Source: Panax quinquefolius
Taxonomy: Eukaryota > Streptophyta > Magnoliopsida > Apiales > Araliaceae
DNA length: 64,000 nt
Direction of reading: 5' to 3'
NCBI GenBank assembly: GCA_020205615.1
Contig: CM035160.1
Span: 6,984,437-7,048,436 of the forward strand
The position numbers and the translations under genes are program-made. The notes under the pieces are model-generated. The model was not told where the DNA came from and made no database searches. It saw only the letters and a program-made list of their open reading frames with translations. This document shows, piece by piece, positions 32,951 to 45,190 of the stretch (positions within the stretch are counted from its first letter, which is position 1; every line of letters starts with the position of its first letter).

Positions 32951-35771
32951 TATGACGCCCCCAAAATAGGTATACACAACACCCATTCCGAGTCGCCAAA
33001 TATTCATTTGTACAAGGGAATATTCGACATCAGCAAACTACAACTTCATTGATAATATTTTATGAAAATAACAAATGTCGTGGTGAAATACGCTGTGGTT
33101 GCATAAGAAGACAATATATATCGATGCTTCAGTGAAGTCAGTTTAAATATAATATTATCTTCTAGACAATATCCATACGCAAATAAATCCCCATCATATT
33201 TATTTTATTGATACATCATTTTACAAAAATGGTGAGGACTACTAAACAACTCTCTAGAACCTTCATTCCATACCCACTAAGACTCGCTACATTCTCGCCT
33301 CCCGAGAAGAAAAATGGAACAACAAGGAAAAGGGTGAGCTCAACTAGCCCAAGAAGAATATTATGACTAAGATAATATACAACAAATTATCGTTAGTCTC
33401 CAACAGGAAAAAAAATCCGATAGAATACAATAGACAACAAGTTTCGATCAATATTCGCAATGAAATAATAATTCATGTAAGAGTTACGTAGAGAATGAAA
33501 TCTACTATAATCTATGAATTTAATAAATTCATCATCAATATTTTATCCCCGTAACATCAATCAATATTCATCTCAAATCAAATATTCATCTTTGCACTAC
33601 AAAGCCAAAGATATTCATCAATCTCCACATGTTCATCTCAACACTGCTCATCTTTGCACTAAAGGCCAAAGATATTCATCACCGGTCATGTTCATTTAAA
33701 CACTGCTCATCTTTGCACTAAAGGCCAAAGATATTCATCACCGGTCATGTTCATTTAAACACCGCTCATCTTTTTACACTACAGCCAAAGATATTCTTCA
33801 GAATCATTCATCTTTGACTACAGCCAAAGATATTCAATAATATCATCATTTAAGACCGAGGATGATGAAAATATTTTTAAAGAACTAATCCAAAGAAACA
33901 AAATGACAAGGATTAAGGATTAAGGATTCGTACTTTGTTTTATCCATGTCCAACAATACCTCAAAAATAATCATAGTGGTGTAAAATTCAAGAATGATCA
34001 AAACACATGGATACAATCAAAGCTAGTATCCAAAATAGATATTTTGGACGAAAAGAAGAAATTTTATTTTTCGATGAATAAAGCCAGATAATGCGTGAAT
34101 AGTGTCAGATACGTGAATAAGGCCGATACGTGAATAAGTAACTCTACACCAAAAGATAGAAATTCCACAAAAAATATTTTCACGCTTTCCGCTTAATAAG
34201 TACTCGTGAATAAGAACTCGTGAATAAGAACTCATGAATAGTAACTCGTGAATAAGAACTCATGAATAGTAACCCGACATGAAAAAAGTTCCAAATTTGA
34301 TAAAAACTTCAGATCAATATTTCAAAGATAATGATATCAAGAAATAATATCATTACGAAAAAAAAATAATATCCCTTACCTCAAAGAATCAAGATTTCTA
34401 AGGAAAGGCTCAAGTGATGTCAATGAAACTTGTACCGAATAAAGAACTCTCAAAGTATCTAAATACTCACAAAATACGCTCAATAATATAGAGAGAGAAA
34501 GAGAGAAATCTTTGTTTCGTGTGATTTTCAATTCTAACTTAGCCTTTCTCTTTATAGAAAATGTTAGCCCGCCAAGCGCATTTTGACTCACACCGATGGC
34601 TTTACTCGCTACTATTGCCACCCACCACATTTGAAATAAAATTCAGCACATTTTTTTCACCAACCACAAGTGGGGCCCACTCAATTCTAGAATTTTCCAC
34701 CAAAATCAATTATAAACCTAATTTCCTAATCCGACACCTTTAAAATTCACAACAAATCATTCGTGCATTTTTAACGGCTCAAAATTTGTTGACATATACT
34801 CAACTTATGTATGTATAACATACCCAAAAATTACCACAATCCAACTATTTGATTAAAAATTATAACCCCAATAATATATCTCAAAACCCCGATTTGATTT
34901 TTAATACCTCCAATCCGATAAAATACCGATAAAACACCTCAACAATAATTTCTTCATTTATAACCACATAAATAAATCCATCATTTATATCCACATAAAA
35001 TAAATATTTCTTATCATATGAATCAATAATTAATTATTCACAAATAATATTACGTAATCACAATTACGACAACCAAAGCCGCTCCTGTGAAAAGAGGGGC
35101 TTCTAATAAGGATCTCTCCTTATCGGGCGCCAGCAATTAGGTGACCAAACCTCTCCTTAGATGTAACTTTCTAGACATTGCCAATAATGTTATCTAATAA
35201 TATTATTCAAATAATATGAATTATTGATCCGATAATGGAAATATCGCAAAAGTGACACAATTATCAACAACAATAATATAAAATATCAACGCAAAGAATT
35301 ATCAATCAATAAAATAAAATATCAATAAAGAATTCATCGTGGAAAATTATTGAGTAAAGGCCATCTTACGTAAGAATCAATAATTCAACAATATCGCAAA
35401 TACCGCAGCTATCGCAACCACGCCAGACATCGTATTTTAACCAACGGGTATTCCAATGCCTTAATGGTAAATAACTACGCCGCTATTTTTAACCAACTTA
35501 TATTTGTCGCTTTCCTCATCCAATCGCTCAAGCATGGGCCCACATATGGTCGCTACCGGCCGCATTTAATATTCCCCCGACAAAGCATTTAATATTCCAC
35601 GACCAAAACTAATATTCCCCGACAACAATGAATATTTTATAACCACTTCGCTTATTTTGAAATATTTGCATGATTTAACCCTTAACTATCCACATTAATC
35701 AAATCAACCTTACTATTTCAAAATAATAAATAAAGGAAATTCCTTTTATTTAAAAAATTTCGGGTCTTACA
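32951..35771 (-). repeat. 3' LTR of element C (2.8 kb)
   Basis: It starts on the minus strand with TGTAAGACCCG at 35771, right after the polypurine tract, and ends at about 32951 in 'tatgacgccccc' (expected TGTGACGCCCCC). It holds the family-1 subrepeats and a TATA-like box near 34550. Confidence 0.8.
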
Positions 35772-35783
35772 ACCTCCCTCCTT
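35772..35783 (-). other. Polypurine tract of element C
   Basis: The minus strand reads aaggagggaggt directly between the pol stop codon (35782-35784) and the LTR start. Plus-strand DNA synthesis would be primed here. Confidence 0.7.
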
Positions 35784-37310
35784 ATGAAATTTCGCCCTCG
35801 AAATCGACGACGATTCTGGTGTTTTCAAAAGGTGAGGATACCTCGCTTTCATTTCCGCTTCCAACTCCCGTGTCATTTCCTCTATAAAGATGATTCCTCC
35901 ACAAAACTTTAACTTGTGGTATAACCTTTCATGCAGTAGGACATGCCCTTCCTATCCAAGATCTTGACAGTACCTCCTCATACGCTAAGTCTTCTACTAT
36001 CTCGTCCCTGCTTCTAACTCTATAACGTGGTTCGGTCTTTCACATATTTACGGCTACGATATGTGAAACACATTATGAACACGAGACATACTTTGAGGTA
36101 ACGCAAGTCTATAGGCTACATTTCCTACTTCTACCAAGAATTTGAAATGGACCGATAAATCGTGGATCGAGCTTTCCTCTCTTCCCAAATCTTGTAACTC
36201 CCTTCCACGGAGCAACTCGCAACAATATACGATCCCCTCACATTAAATTCCACGCCCTTTCGATGAAGATCCGCATAACTCTTTTGTCGATCTTGTGCCG
36301 CTTTGTATACGCTTGTCGAATCATTTGGATCTTTTCTTAGTCATATACGCATTAACTCGGTCCCAACCATGTTGCTTCACCCACCTCATCCCAACATATC
36401 GAGAACAACATTTTCGTCCATATAATGCTTCAATGGAACCATGCCTATATTTGTTTAATAACTATTGTTGTATGAGAATTCCACCAATGGCAAGTACTTA
36501 TCCCAACTTTCTTTGAAATCTAGGACACAGTAGTTTTAATATATCTTCAAGAGTTTGAGTAGTCCTTTCTCGATTGCCCATCCGCTTCGAGGATGGTATG
36601 CCAAACCAATCAGAAATTGCGCTCTATAGCTTTCTAACCCAAAATCATGAAGTGAATCTTGGGTCACGATCTAAAACTATGGATACCGGCATGCCATGCA
36701 ATCTCACAATCGCATTTACGCATATACGAGAAAAGACGCTCAAGGAATAAGTCTCTCGATTTGCAGAAGAAATGAGCAGACTTGGTTAATCTATCAACAA
36801 TAACCCAAATAAGATTGATGCCTTGAGAAACCGTAGGAAGACTCAGAATCGAAATTCATAGTAATGTGTTCCCACTTCCATTCCTAATCTCAAGTGGTTG
36901 CAACGACCCTTAGGTACAAGATGCTCCGCCTTTACACGCCGACAAGTTAAACACATCGAGATAAACTTTGCAATCTCTCTTCATATTGTTCCACCAAAAT
37001 GTATGTCAAGATCACGATACATTTTAGTACTTCCGTGATGGATTGCAAATGGCGTATTGTGGTGCCTCCATCATAATCTTGTACTTCAAATCGTAGTCGT
37101 TAGAACACAAAGTCTAGAGTGGACTCAAGTATTCCTTCTTCATCAATTCTCGCTCCTAATAGCTCCTTCTCAGACTTTCTTCTTCATACGATCAACTCCT
37201 GCCTGCGGGTTTGAGCAAAGCCTTTAACTTTATCGATTAAAGTCGATTATACTCAGATATCATCACGCGGGTACCTAGAGTTTTCATCTCCATCTCTATT
37301 ATTTGTAAAT
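35782..37310 (-). pseudogene. Integrase and chromodomain region, element C
   Basis: Minus-strand pieces match the integrase of the other copies: the zinc-binding segment (about 36930-37060), the DRDPRF segment (about 36655-36670) and the ERTIQTLED segment (about 36540-36580). A chromodomain-type tail ends FEGEIS at 35782. The plus-strand 73-codon stretch at 36295-36516 is a shadow of this. Many frame changes are present. Confidence 0.7.
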
Positions 37311-37319
37311 TATACTAAA

Positions 37320-37620
37320 TTAGTCTTTGACAATATCGCACTCAGATTTCAGATACGATCTTCTACTCAACACGCCGCCTACCACGCTCGCTTTTCCAGA
37401 TGGCACGGTCGTAACACGTGTCAAAATGAGTCTCCTCTCGAGTTCTTCAAGCTCTTCCCACATTCCTCGCTTCCATTCGAATTTTGTATCTCTACGAGTC
37501 ACCATGCGTAATGGAATAGCGATTCGAGAATATCTTTCAACGAATCTCCGATAATAACCAACTAAGCCTGAAAGCTACGATTTCGACATCGACTTAGGTT
37601 GCTTCAACCGCGACTCATAT
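37320..37620 (-). pseudogene. RNase H region start, element C
   Basis: Minus-strand codons follow the pattern '[18 protein letters not shown]' (37600-37545), then 'FEWKRGMWEELEELERRL' (37485-37435), then a Thr-Val-Pro-Ser segment, as in the intact copy at 45850-46040. The aspartates of the RNase H site further on are not clearly readable. Confidence 0.65.
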
Positions 37621-37770
37621 CCCAATCTTGATAAAGACGTCACAATGACACCTATCGCTTTACTATCGCATCTAATACGACGCCCCCTACAGAGAGTCTC
37701 GCTTAGTGAATTCCACAAAGGAAGTCACAAGATAAAGGCTCAGTACCAAATTTATAGTTGAATTTTTAAC
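37621..37770 (-). other. Junction replacing the RT catalytic core of element C
   Basis: On the minus strand the 'iELEELK' codons near 37770 should be followed by about 620 bases encoding the RT palm and fingers. Only about 150 bases of unrelated-looking sequence lie here before the 'LKQPKSm' codons. The catalytic Asp box is absent. This is an internal deletion with some filler. Confidence 0.65.
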
Positions 37771-38199
37771 TCCTCAAGTTCAATAGAGCCATTCGATATG
37801 AGATTTTAGAAATGAGTTTTGTACCGGTTCAAAGTCGATACAAAAAATTTAATATCGCTTTTGGGAGTAAACCAAGAAATTCTTCAGAAATACGCCAGAA
37901 AAATCAATAACAACAGAATATTATTCAAATCGACGTGTCTTTATTCAAATCCATAACACGGACTAAGAAAACTTGACATCCGTAATAAACGAATGACTTC
38001 ATGGCTTGATATGAAAATGTTTGACTACAATGGTTTGATTGCTTGAATTTGAATAACAAAGTTGCTTAGAATATGAAAACTAACAACCTTACAAAAGCAA
38101 TCAATTTGGTATGATGACGAGTAGTTAACCTTAAAATCACATCAAAAGCAAATATCTCTATAGAAATAAGGTTAACAGTAATGTGATAGTGCCAACTCA

Positions 38200-38560
38200 A
38201 TCAAGCAAGATTTTTAAACAACTGATGTAATGAAAGTTTCTCCTAATGGAGTCTCCACAGATAGGTCAAAGTTTAATTTCTCCGTAGTCAAGTTCAAACG
38301 CTGAGCGTAAGTAAGAGAGAGAAAAAGAATGGGTAGAACCAATATCTAGTAAGGTATATACTTCGCAAGAATTTATAATTAACTAACCTGCTAACTTCGT
38401 CGTGTTCCTCGATTTTTTGACCACCACAACAAACGCCTTCCAAGAATCGCTGACTTTGACTTTTCTCGGGACATCTTTTGAGTCACCGTCCCTCACTTGA
38501 ACTAGGTTTCGCCATCGCATAATCTCGAGCGATATGTCCTTCCTTTCCACAATTATAGCA
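38200..38560 (-). pseudogene. Protease and zinc-knuckle region, element C
   Basis: Minus-strand codons for a protease site like that of the other copies lie near 38330-38350, with 'ytLLDiGSTHSF' in a broken frame (DTG reads DIG). Knuckle-like Cys codons lie near 38530-38600. The order agrees with elements A and F. Confidence 0.6.
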
Positions 38561-38859
38561 TACCTTGAACTGCTAGGCGCTTTGATCGATATGTCCTCTT
38601 TTCCGTGATTTGTAAGATATACGACCGGTGGTCGCTTCTCCTCCCTTAAAACTAGTTGCTACAAAGCGCCGACGCCTTTCACACGGTCGCTGTTGAATCT
38701 CCTTTTTAAAATCTCCTCCCACTCGCTTCTTCTATTTTCACGGGCCACGATTACCACCAGAGTGGTTACCGCTTTGTCCGTATTCTTCTTTCTCCGCCGG
38801 TTATCGTTATTCGATGATCGCTATCTTCTTGTGATGATCCTCGTTATGGTCCCCTGCTG

Positions 38860-39644
38860 AACGTATCAAGTATCTCGCCTAACAACCGAGCCCCGCTGAC
38901 AACATCCGGTAGAGAGAAAATTTATGAGAAATGAGATATCGACGACGCCGGCTTCAAACCTCTCGTAAACATCCGCCATAATGCTCCTCATTCTCCACCA
39001 AATGAGGTGCAACTCGATAACTCCGCGAACTTCGCCGCATCGACACACCGCCATGTTATTCGCTTCTAGTCTAATAAACTCCACTTCCTTCATACGACGA
39101 AATACTTTCGTGGAAGTACTTGTCATTGAACTGCTTCAAACGCTCCCCAACGCTCACGCCCCACCAAGAATCGCTTTCGCCATGCATAAAGGTGGCGAAT
39201 GGAACTTTCTGATGGGTACGCCTCACGTATTCCCACCAAGAATCGCCGCCACTAACATAAAGGTGGCGAAATGGAACTTCGTCTTTCTCCGCATCCCAAG
39301 ACATCGAATATCTTGCAATTTGTTTGACCCATGTTTCCGCCATGATCGGATCCGCTTTCCTTAAATTCGTGGTCCCAACTTTTTGATCGCTTTGTGTGAC
39401 CACCCGTGAATTGCTATCATTTCCTCCTCAGATTTTGAACACGAAGTCTCCTCGTCTCGATTTTGCATGAATCGCAAAAAGCTTCTAAACATCCCCTCGC
39501 TCATCATCTCGCCAAAGGTGTTGTTCACAGAGGAACATTGCCAAATTTGCAGCACGCTCTCCTCGCTTGGTAAAAGACAGCATCTCCACTGGCCTCATTT
39601 ACTCCATCATTAATATTCTCAATGACATTCTCAAATACCGCCAT
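38860..39644 (-). pseudogene. gag: gag, element C (with 24-codon duplication)
   Basis: The start ATG at 39644 opens MAVFENVIENIND, the family-1 counterpart of the MTSENVEN start in elements A and F. A 110-codon piece (39403 down to 39071) holds the gag domain: AETWVKQIARYSMSWDAEKDE, then VPFRHLYVSGGDSWWEYV. A second VPFATFMHGESDSWWGVS follows, so the segment is present twice, 72 bases apart. A tail 'FNDKYFHES' follows. Other parts are out of frame. Confidence 0.7.
39161..39304 (-). repeat. 72-bp tandem duplication within gag of element C
   Basis: On the plus strand 'ccaccaagaatcgc', then 'cataaaggtggcgaa', then 'tggaactt' recur with a period of 72 bases (units starting at 39161 and 39233). 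Seventy-two bases is a multiple of three, so the duplication itself keeps frame. Elements A, F and B have one copy. Confidence 0.75.
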
Positions 39645-39796
39645 AAAACAAGGGTTAATTAAGGAAATCAATATATCACATAATATCCCTATATATCGAC
39701 CAACTAACAAATAAGCTTAGTAGACACACTAACAAGGATTTACTCTGCCTCCCTCCTAGTTCTATTCCCCATCTCCGCCAGAGATCATATCCCTAA

Positions 39797-39809
39797 GCTC
39801 GATATTAAC
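39797..39809 (-). other. Degraded primer-binding site of element C
   Basis: The minus strand reads 'gttaatatcgagc' two bases inside the 5' LTR, a damaged form of tggtatcagagc. 'ttagggatatgatct' follows, as in elements A and F. Confidence 0.55.
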
Positions 39810-39810
39810 C

Positions 39811-42708
39811 GTGACGCCCCCAAAATAGGTATACACAACACCCATTCTCGAGTCGCCAAATACACGGTACAAGAAGCAAACTACAACTTCAATAATACAA
39901 ATGTCGTGGTGAAATACTTACAATATATACTGTGAGTTTAAATATAATATTGTCTTCTAGACAATATCCACACGCAAATAAATCCCCATCATATTTATTG
40001 ATACATTATTTTACAAAATGGTGAGGACTACTAAACAACTCTCTCTAGAACCTTCATTCCATACCCCCGACTAAGACTTCGCTACATTCTCGCCTCCCGA
40101 GAAGAAAAATGGAACAACAAGGAAAAGGGTGAGCTCAACTAGCCCAAGAAAGAATATTATGACTAAGATAATATACAACAAATTATCGTTAGTCTCCAAC
40201 AGGAAAAAATCGATAGAATACAATGTATAACAAGTTTCGATCAATATTCGCAATGAAATAATAATTCATGTAAGAGTTACGTAGAGAATGAAATCTACTA
40301 TAATCTATGAATTTAATAAATTCATCATCAATATTTTATCCTCGTAACATCAATCAATATTCATCTCAAATCAAATATTCATCTTCGCACTACAGTGCCA
40401 AAGATATTCATCAATTCCATTGTTCATCTCAACACTGCTCATCTTTGCACTAAAGGCCAAAGATATTCATCACCATTCATGTTCATTTAAACACCTCGCT
40501 CATCTTTGCACTATTCCAAAGATATTCATCACCGGTCATGTTCATTTAAACACCGCTCATCTTTGCACTACAAAGCCAAAGATATTCTTCAGAAATCATT
40601 CATCTTCGCACTACAAAAGCAAAGATATTCAATAATATCATCATTTAAGACCGAGGATGATGAAAATATTTTTAAAGAACGAATCCAAAGAAACAAAATG
40701 ACAAGGATTAAGGATTAAGGATTCGATTTTGTTTTATCCATGTCCAACAATACCTCAAAAATAATCATAGTGGTGTAAAATTCAAGAATGATCAAAACAT
40801 GGATACAATCAAAGCTAGTATCCAAAATAGATATTTTGGACGAAAAGAAGAAATTTTATTTTTCGATGAATAATGTGCAGATATGAATAGTGTCAGATAC
40901 GTGAATAAGGCCGATACGTGAATAGAAACTCCGACACCAAAAGATAGAAATTCCACAAAAAAATATTTTCACGCTTCACTTAATAAGACTGTGAATAAGA
41001 ACTCGTGAATAAGAACTCATGAATAAGAACTCGTGAATAAGAACTCATGAATAGTAACCCCGACATGAAAAAAGTTCCAAATTTGATAAAAACTTCAGAT
41101 CAATATTTCAAAGATAATGATATCAAGAAATAATATCATTACGAAAAAAAAAATATCCCTTACCTCAAAGAATCAAGATTTCTAAGGAAAGGCTCAAGTG
41201 ATGTCGAATGAAACTTGTACCAATAAAGAACTCTCAAAGTATCTAAATACTCACAAAATACGCCTAATAATATAGAGAGAGAAAGAGAGAAATCTTTGTT
41301 TCGTGTGATTTTCAATTCTAACTTAGCCTTTCTATTTATAGAAAATGTTAGCCCGCCAAGCAGACTTCGACCAAGCACCGATGGCTTTTACCTCGCTACT
41401 ATTGCCACCCACCACATTTGAAATAAAATTCAGCACATTTCTTCACCAACCACAAGTGGGGCCCACTCAATTCTAGAATTTTCCACCAAAATCAATTATA
41501 AACCTAATTCTCCTATCCGACACCTTTTAAAATTCACAACAAATCATTCGTGCATTTTTAATTCGCTCAAAATTTGTTGACATATACTCAACTTATGTAT
41601 GTATAACATACCCAAAAATTACCACAATCCAACTATTTGATTAAAAATTATAACCCCGCAATATATCTCAAAACCCCGATTTGATTTTTAATACCTCCAA
41701 TCCGATAAAATACCGATAAAACACCTCAACAATAATTTCTTCATTTATAACCACATAAATAAATCCATCATTTATATCCACATAAAATAAATATTTCCTT
41801 ATCATATGAATCAATAATTAATTATTCACAAATAATATTACGTAATCACAATTATGACAACCAGTGCCGCTCCTCAGAAAGAGGGGCTTCCAATAAGGAT
41901 CTCTCCTCATCAAGCCGCAATTAGGTGACCAAACCTCTCCTTAGATGTAACTTTCTAGACATCGCCAATAATGTTATCTAATAATATTATTCAAATAATA
42001 TGAATTATTGATCCGATAATGGGAAATATCATCAAAAGTTGACAATTATCAACAACAATAATATAAAATATCAACGCAAAGAATTATCAATCAATAAAAT
42101 AAAATATCGAATAAGAATTACCGTGAAAAATTATCGAGTAAAGGCCATCTTACGTATTTAATCAATAATTCAACAATATCAGCAATACCGCAAGCATCAT
42201 CAGGCAACCACGCCAGACATCAGATTTTAACCACCGTGTATTCCAATGCCTTTTAATTCAGAATAACTACGCCAAGTTATTTTTAACCAACTTATATTTG
42301 TCGCTTTTCCTCATCCAATCGCTCCAATCGCTCACATGGTCATGCTCACATATTCCAATTTACCAAACTCACAACAATGAATATTTTATAACCACTGGTC
42401 GCTATTTAACCCTTAACTATCCAAATTAATCAAATCAACCCTCACTATTTCAATATTCCCCGATTCAATTATTACATTTAATATTCCATTTTGATTCAAT
42501 TATTATCGATATTACCAAACTATTAATATTCCCCGACAAATAATGAATATTTTATAACCACTTCGTTATTTTGAAATATACTTATCGAAAGCCCTCTTTC
42601 TCGAAACGAACTATTTTAAATAATGATGATAAATGTTGTTAAAATAACTATCCACATTAATCAAATCAACCCTTACTATTTCAAAATATATATAATAAAG
42701 GAAATTCC
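39811..42708 (-). repeat. 5' LTR of element C, scrambled at its outer end
   Basis: It matches the 3' LTR closely from 39811 to about 42300, including subrepeats and the TATA box. At 42300-42708 the U3 start is duplicated and interleaved: the 'aacccttaactatcc..attaatcaaatcaacc' block occurs twice, with family-2-like 'atcgaaagccctcttt' between. The terminal 'gggtcttaca' is missing. Confidence 0.75.
41333..41340 (-). promoter_or_regulatory. TATA box of element C 5' LTR
   Basis: The plus strand reads tatttata, so the minus strand reads TATAAATA. In the 3' LTR copy the same site reads TATAAAGA (near 34550). Confidence 0.55.
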
Positions 42709-42732
42709 TATATATATATATTAAAGTTATTC

Positions 42733-44127
42733 ATTCATGAAGAGAACTTCATTATTCCATTCTTTATTATTCGCTTGAATAACTCAGATACGCTGGCCTA
42801 TCCTATACTTGGTGAAATTTTTCTCGTATTCCATTCTTTATTATTCTGTTTGAATATCCTATCTCGTGCTTTCTGTACCGACCGGGTTCTCGCTTTTATT
42901 TATTCTGTGGAATATCCTCGTTTAGATATTTACGCTTAACCGGTTCCGCTTTTTATTATTCTCGTTGGAACATCCTGCTTTGTGTGAATTTCACCGACCT
43001 CGGTTTCGCCATTTAGTATTCTCATTGAATAACTCCTGCTTATGCCAAGTACCGCATGCACGGTGATTTCGTTTATTTCATTCTTTATTATTCTCATTGG
43101 AATATCCTCGCTTGGTGCGTATTATGCCTAACTCCGGGTTTCGTTATTTATTATTCTGATAGAATAACCTGTCTATGCGAAATACCGCATGCATGGTGAT
43201 TTCTTTTGTTATTCCATTCTTTATTATACTCAGTTGGTTAAACTTTTGACTTCTACGCTCCATGAAATTAGTGAAATATTCTTGATATTTGCGCTTCATC
43301 CAATATCTTTTCATAGAAATATTCTTCTGAGCATTCTTGAATTTTACTTTACAAAGAAGTATCATGTTGACAATTTGGACGTTATTAGTTCCAGCGATTA
43401 TTCGATGTAATCATGACCGTAATGTTACAAATGATATGGTAAAAATCCTCATTGGCCCGAAGTGCATTGATGGACAGTTGTTGGCATGATCATGACCATT
43501 GATGAATACACAAATATCCTTGGCCCGTAGTGCATGGATAATTTGTGGTCGTGACCTTAAATGAATATCCTCGTCAGTAGTAAGTGGATGATGTGGATTA
43601 TTTATTGTCGAGTCTCAAATGATAAAAGTGATGAAAACCTTTTAAATCATAAAAGATAGTAGATTTTATTCTCTACTTGACTCTTTTAATGGATCAGATG
43701 TTCCTCCCGCAGCTTAAACTTGATGTCTATTGTATTTTATCAGTTTAACACTATTGAGGACTAATGATAATTTATTCTACATTATCTTAGTCATAATATT
43801 TCTTACTGGGCTAGTTAAGCTCACACTTTCTTTCACTGTTCTCTTCAGGAAATGAGAACGTAGTCGAGACTAGTCGGGGAACGGAGTGATGGTCTGAGAT
43901 GGTGTCTTAGTAGTCCTCACTATTCTGTTAAATAGTGTGATAATAAATGTAATGAGGACTAAATTGAGTGTGGATATTGTCTAGATGAAAATATTTGTAT
44001 TAAAACTCACAGCATGTATTTTGTCGTATTTTACACGACTGTTGTATAATCAAGTTGTATTTGAATTTAGTACCATGTATTTGGCGACTCAAGATGGATG
44101 ATATATACCTATTTTGGGGGCATCACA
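42733..44127 (+). repeat. Array LTR 1 (family 2, 5' half missing)
   Basis: It starts at 'tcatgaagagaacttc', which lies about 1340 bases into the full LTR at 52116, and continues to the normal end 'gggggcatcaca'. It is joined directly to integrase-region sequence at 44128. The missing U3 half is replaced by the scrambled end of element C. Confidence 0.8.
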
Positions 44128-44240
44128 CCCATCTTGCATAACTTGCAAACGATGGAGATAGAATTAAAGACTCCAGGGACCCATGTGATGATGGCGAATA
44201 TACGAGTAAAATCGACTTTAATCAATAAAGTTAAAGCTGC
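44128..44240 (+). pseudogene. Short integrase-linker fragment after LTR 1
   Basis: This is 113 bases identical in order to 46443-46550: 'cccatcttg', then MEIELKTPG and HVMMANIRVKSTLINKVKAA. It lies directly after the LTR end with no primer site. It then jumps to the gag zinc-knuckle region ('aacaataagaatggacattt'). The same LTR/integrase join recurs at 50546 and 54910. Confidence 0.8.
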
Positions 44241-44690
44241 TTAAACAATAAGAATGGACATTTCAAGAAAAGAAGATTCAACAATGATGGAAAGACGTCA
44301 GCATCAGCACCTGTCGTTAAGGAAAGAGAACGACCACCTATCATATGCTTCAAATGTGGAGGGGAGGGACACATCAGTCCAAACTGTGCGATGCCCTCCA
44401 AAGCATGTTACAATTGTGGAAGAGAAGGACACCTGACCCGATTTTGTCGTGCACCGAAGACAAGTCCAGCTGGGATGGAGGCAGCAAAGGTCGTCCCAAA
44501 CAAAACAAAACCGGTTGTTCAAGGGAGAGCGTTTGTCGTGACCTCCCAGAAAGCAAGGAACCCGAACGAGGTCATCACGGGTAAGCTTATCATAAATTCT
44601 AGTGAAGTATATACCTTATTTGATACCGGTTCTACCCATTCTTTTATTTCTACTACTTGCGCCAACGCTTAAATTTGACTTCGAGAAATT
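44241..44690 (+). pseudogene. gag zinc knuckles and protease, array unit 1
   Basis: Two tandem CCHC knuckles are intact: CFKCGGEGHISPNC and CYNCGREGHLTRFC. The protease follows with VYTLFDTGSTHSFIS, with the catalytic DTG at 44622-44630. The first knuckle is in a different frame from the second; the second and the protease share the open frame 44391-44672. Most of gag upstream is missing. Confidence 0.8.
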
Positions 44691-45190
44691 AGACTTTGAC
44701 TTATATGTTGAAACTCCGCTGGGAGAAACCTTCATTACATCCACTGCTTTATAAGTCTTGTTTGGTTCAAATCGGTACCCTCACATTACCCGTCAATCTT
44801 TATTTCATTGAAAATACTTGCATTTGACGTAATTCTAAGGATTGATTGGTTAACTACTTATCATGCAAAAATTGATTATTTTCGTAAAGTTGTTAGCTTT
44901 CATATTCCTAATCAACCTATTATGCGAATTCAAGCAACCAAACCATTAAAATCAATCACCGCTATCTCAAGCCATAAACTATTCGCTTATCGGAAAACGG
45001 ATGTCAAGCTTTCTTAGCTCATGTCACGGATCTAAACATAAATACGTCAGTTTTGAATGATATTTCTATTGTTAATGAATTTCCTGACGTATTCCCTGAA
45101 GAACTTCCTGGCCTACCCCCAGAGCGTGAAATTGAATTTTGTATCGACTTTGAACTTGGTACAAAACCTATTTCCAAAGCCCCATATTGA

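Larger units (their letters stand above)
32951..42708 (-). mobile_element. Family-1 Ty3/gypsy element C with both LTRs and a deleted RT core
   Basis: On the minus strand the order is 5' LTR (42708-39811), primer site, gag, protease, a gap where RT should be, RNase H, integrase, chromodomain region, polypurine tract, 3' LTR (35771-32951). The internal region is only 4.0 kb, short for a gypsy chromovirus. The two LTRs match closely over long stretches, which suggests a fairly recent insertion. The target duplication cannot be read because the right border is scrambled. The element is non-autonomous as read. Confidence 0.8.
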
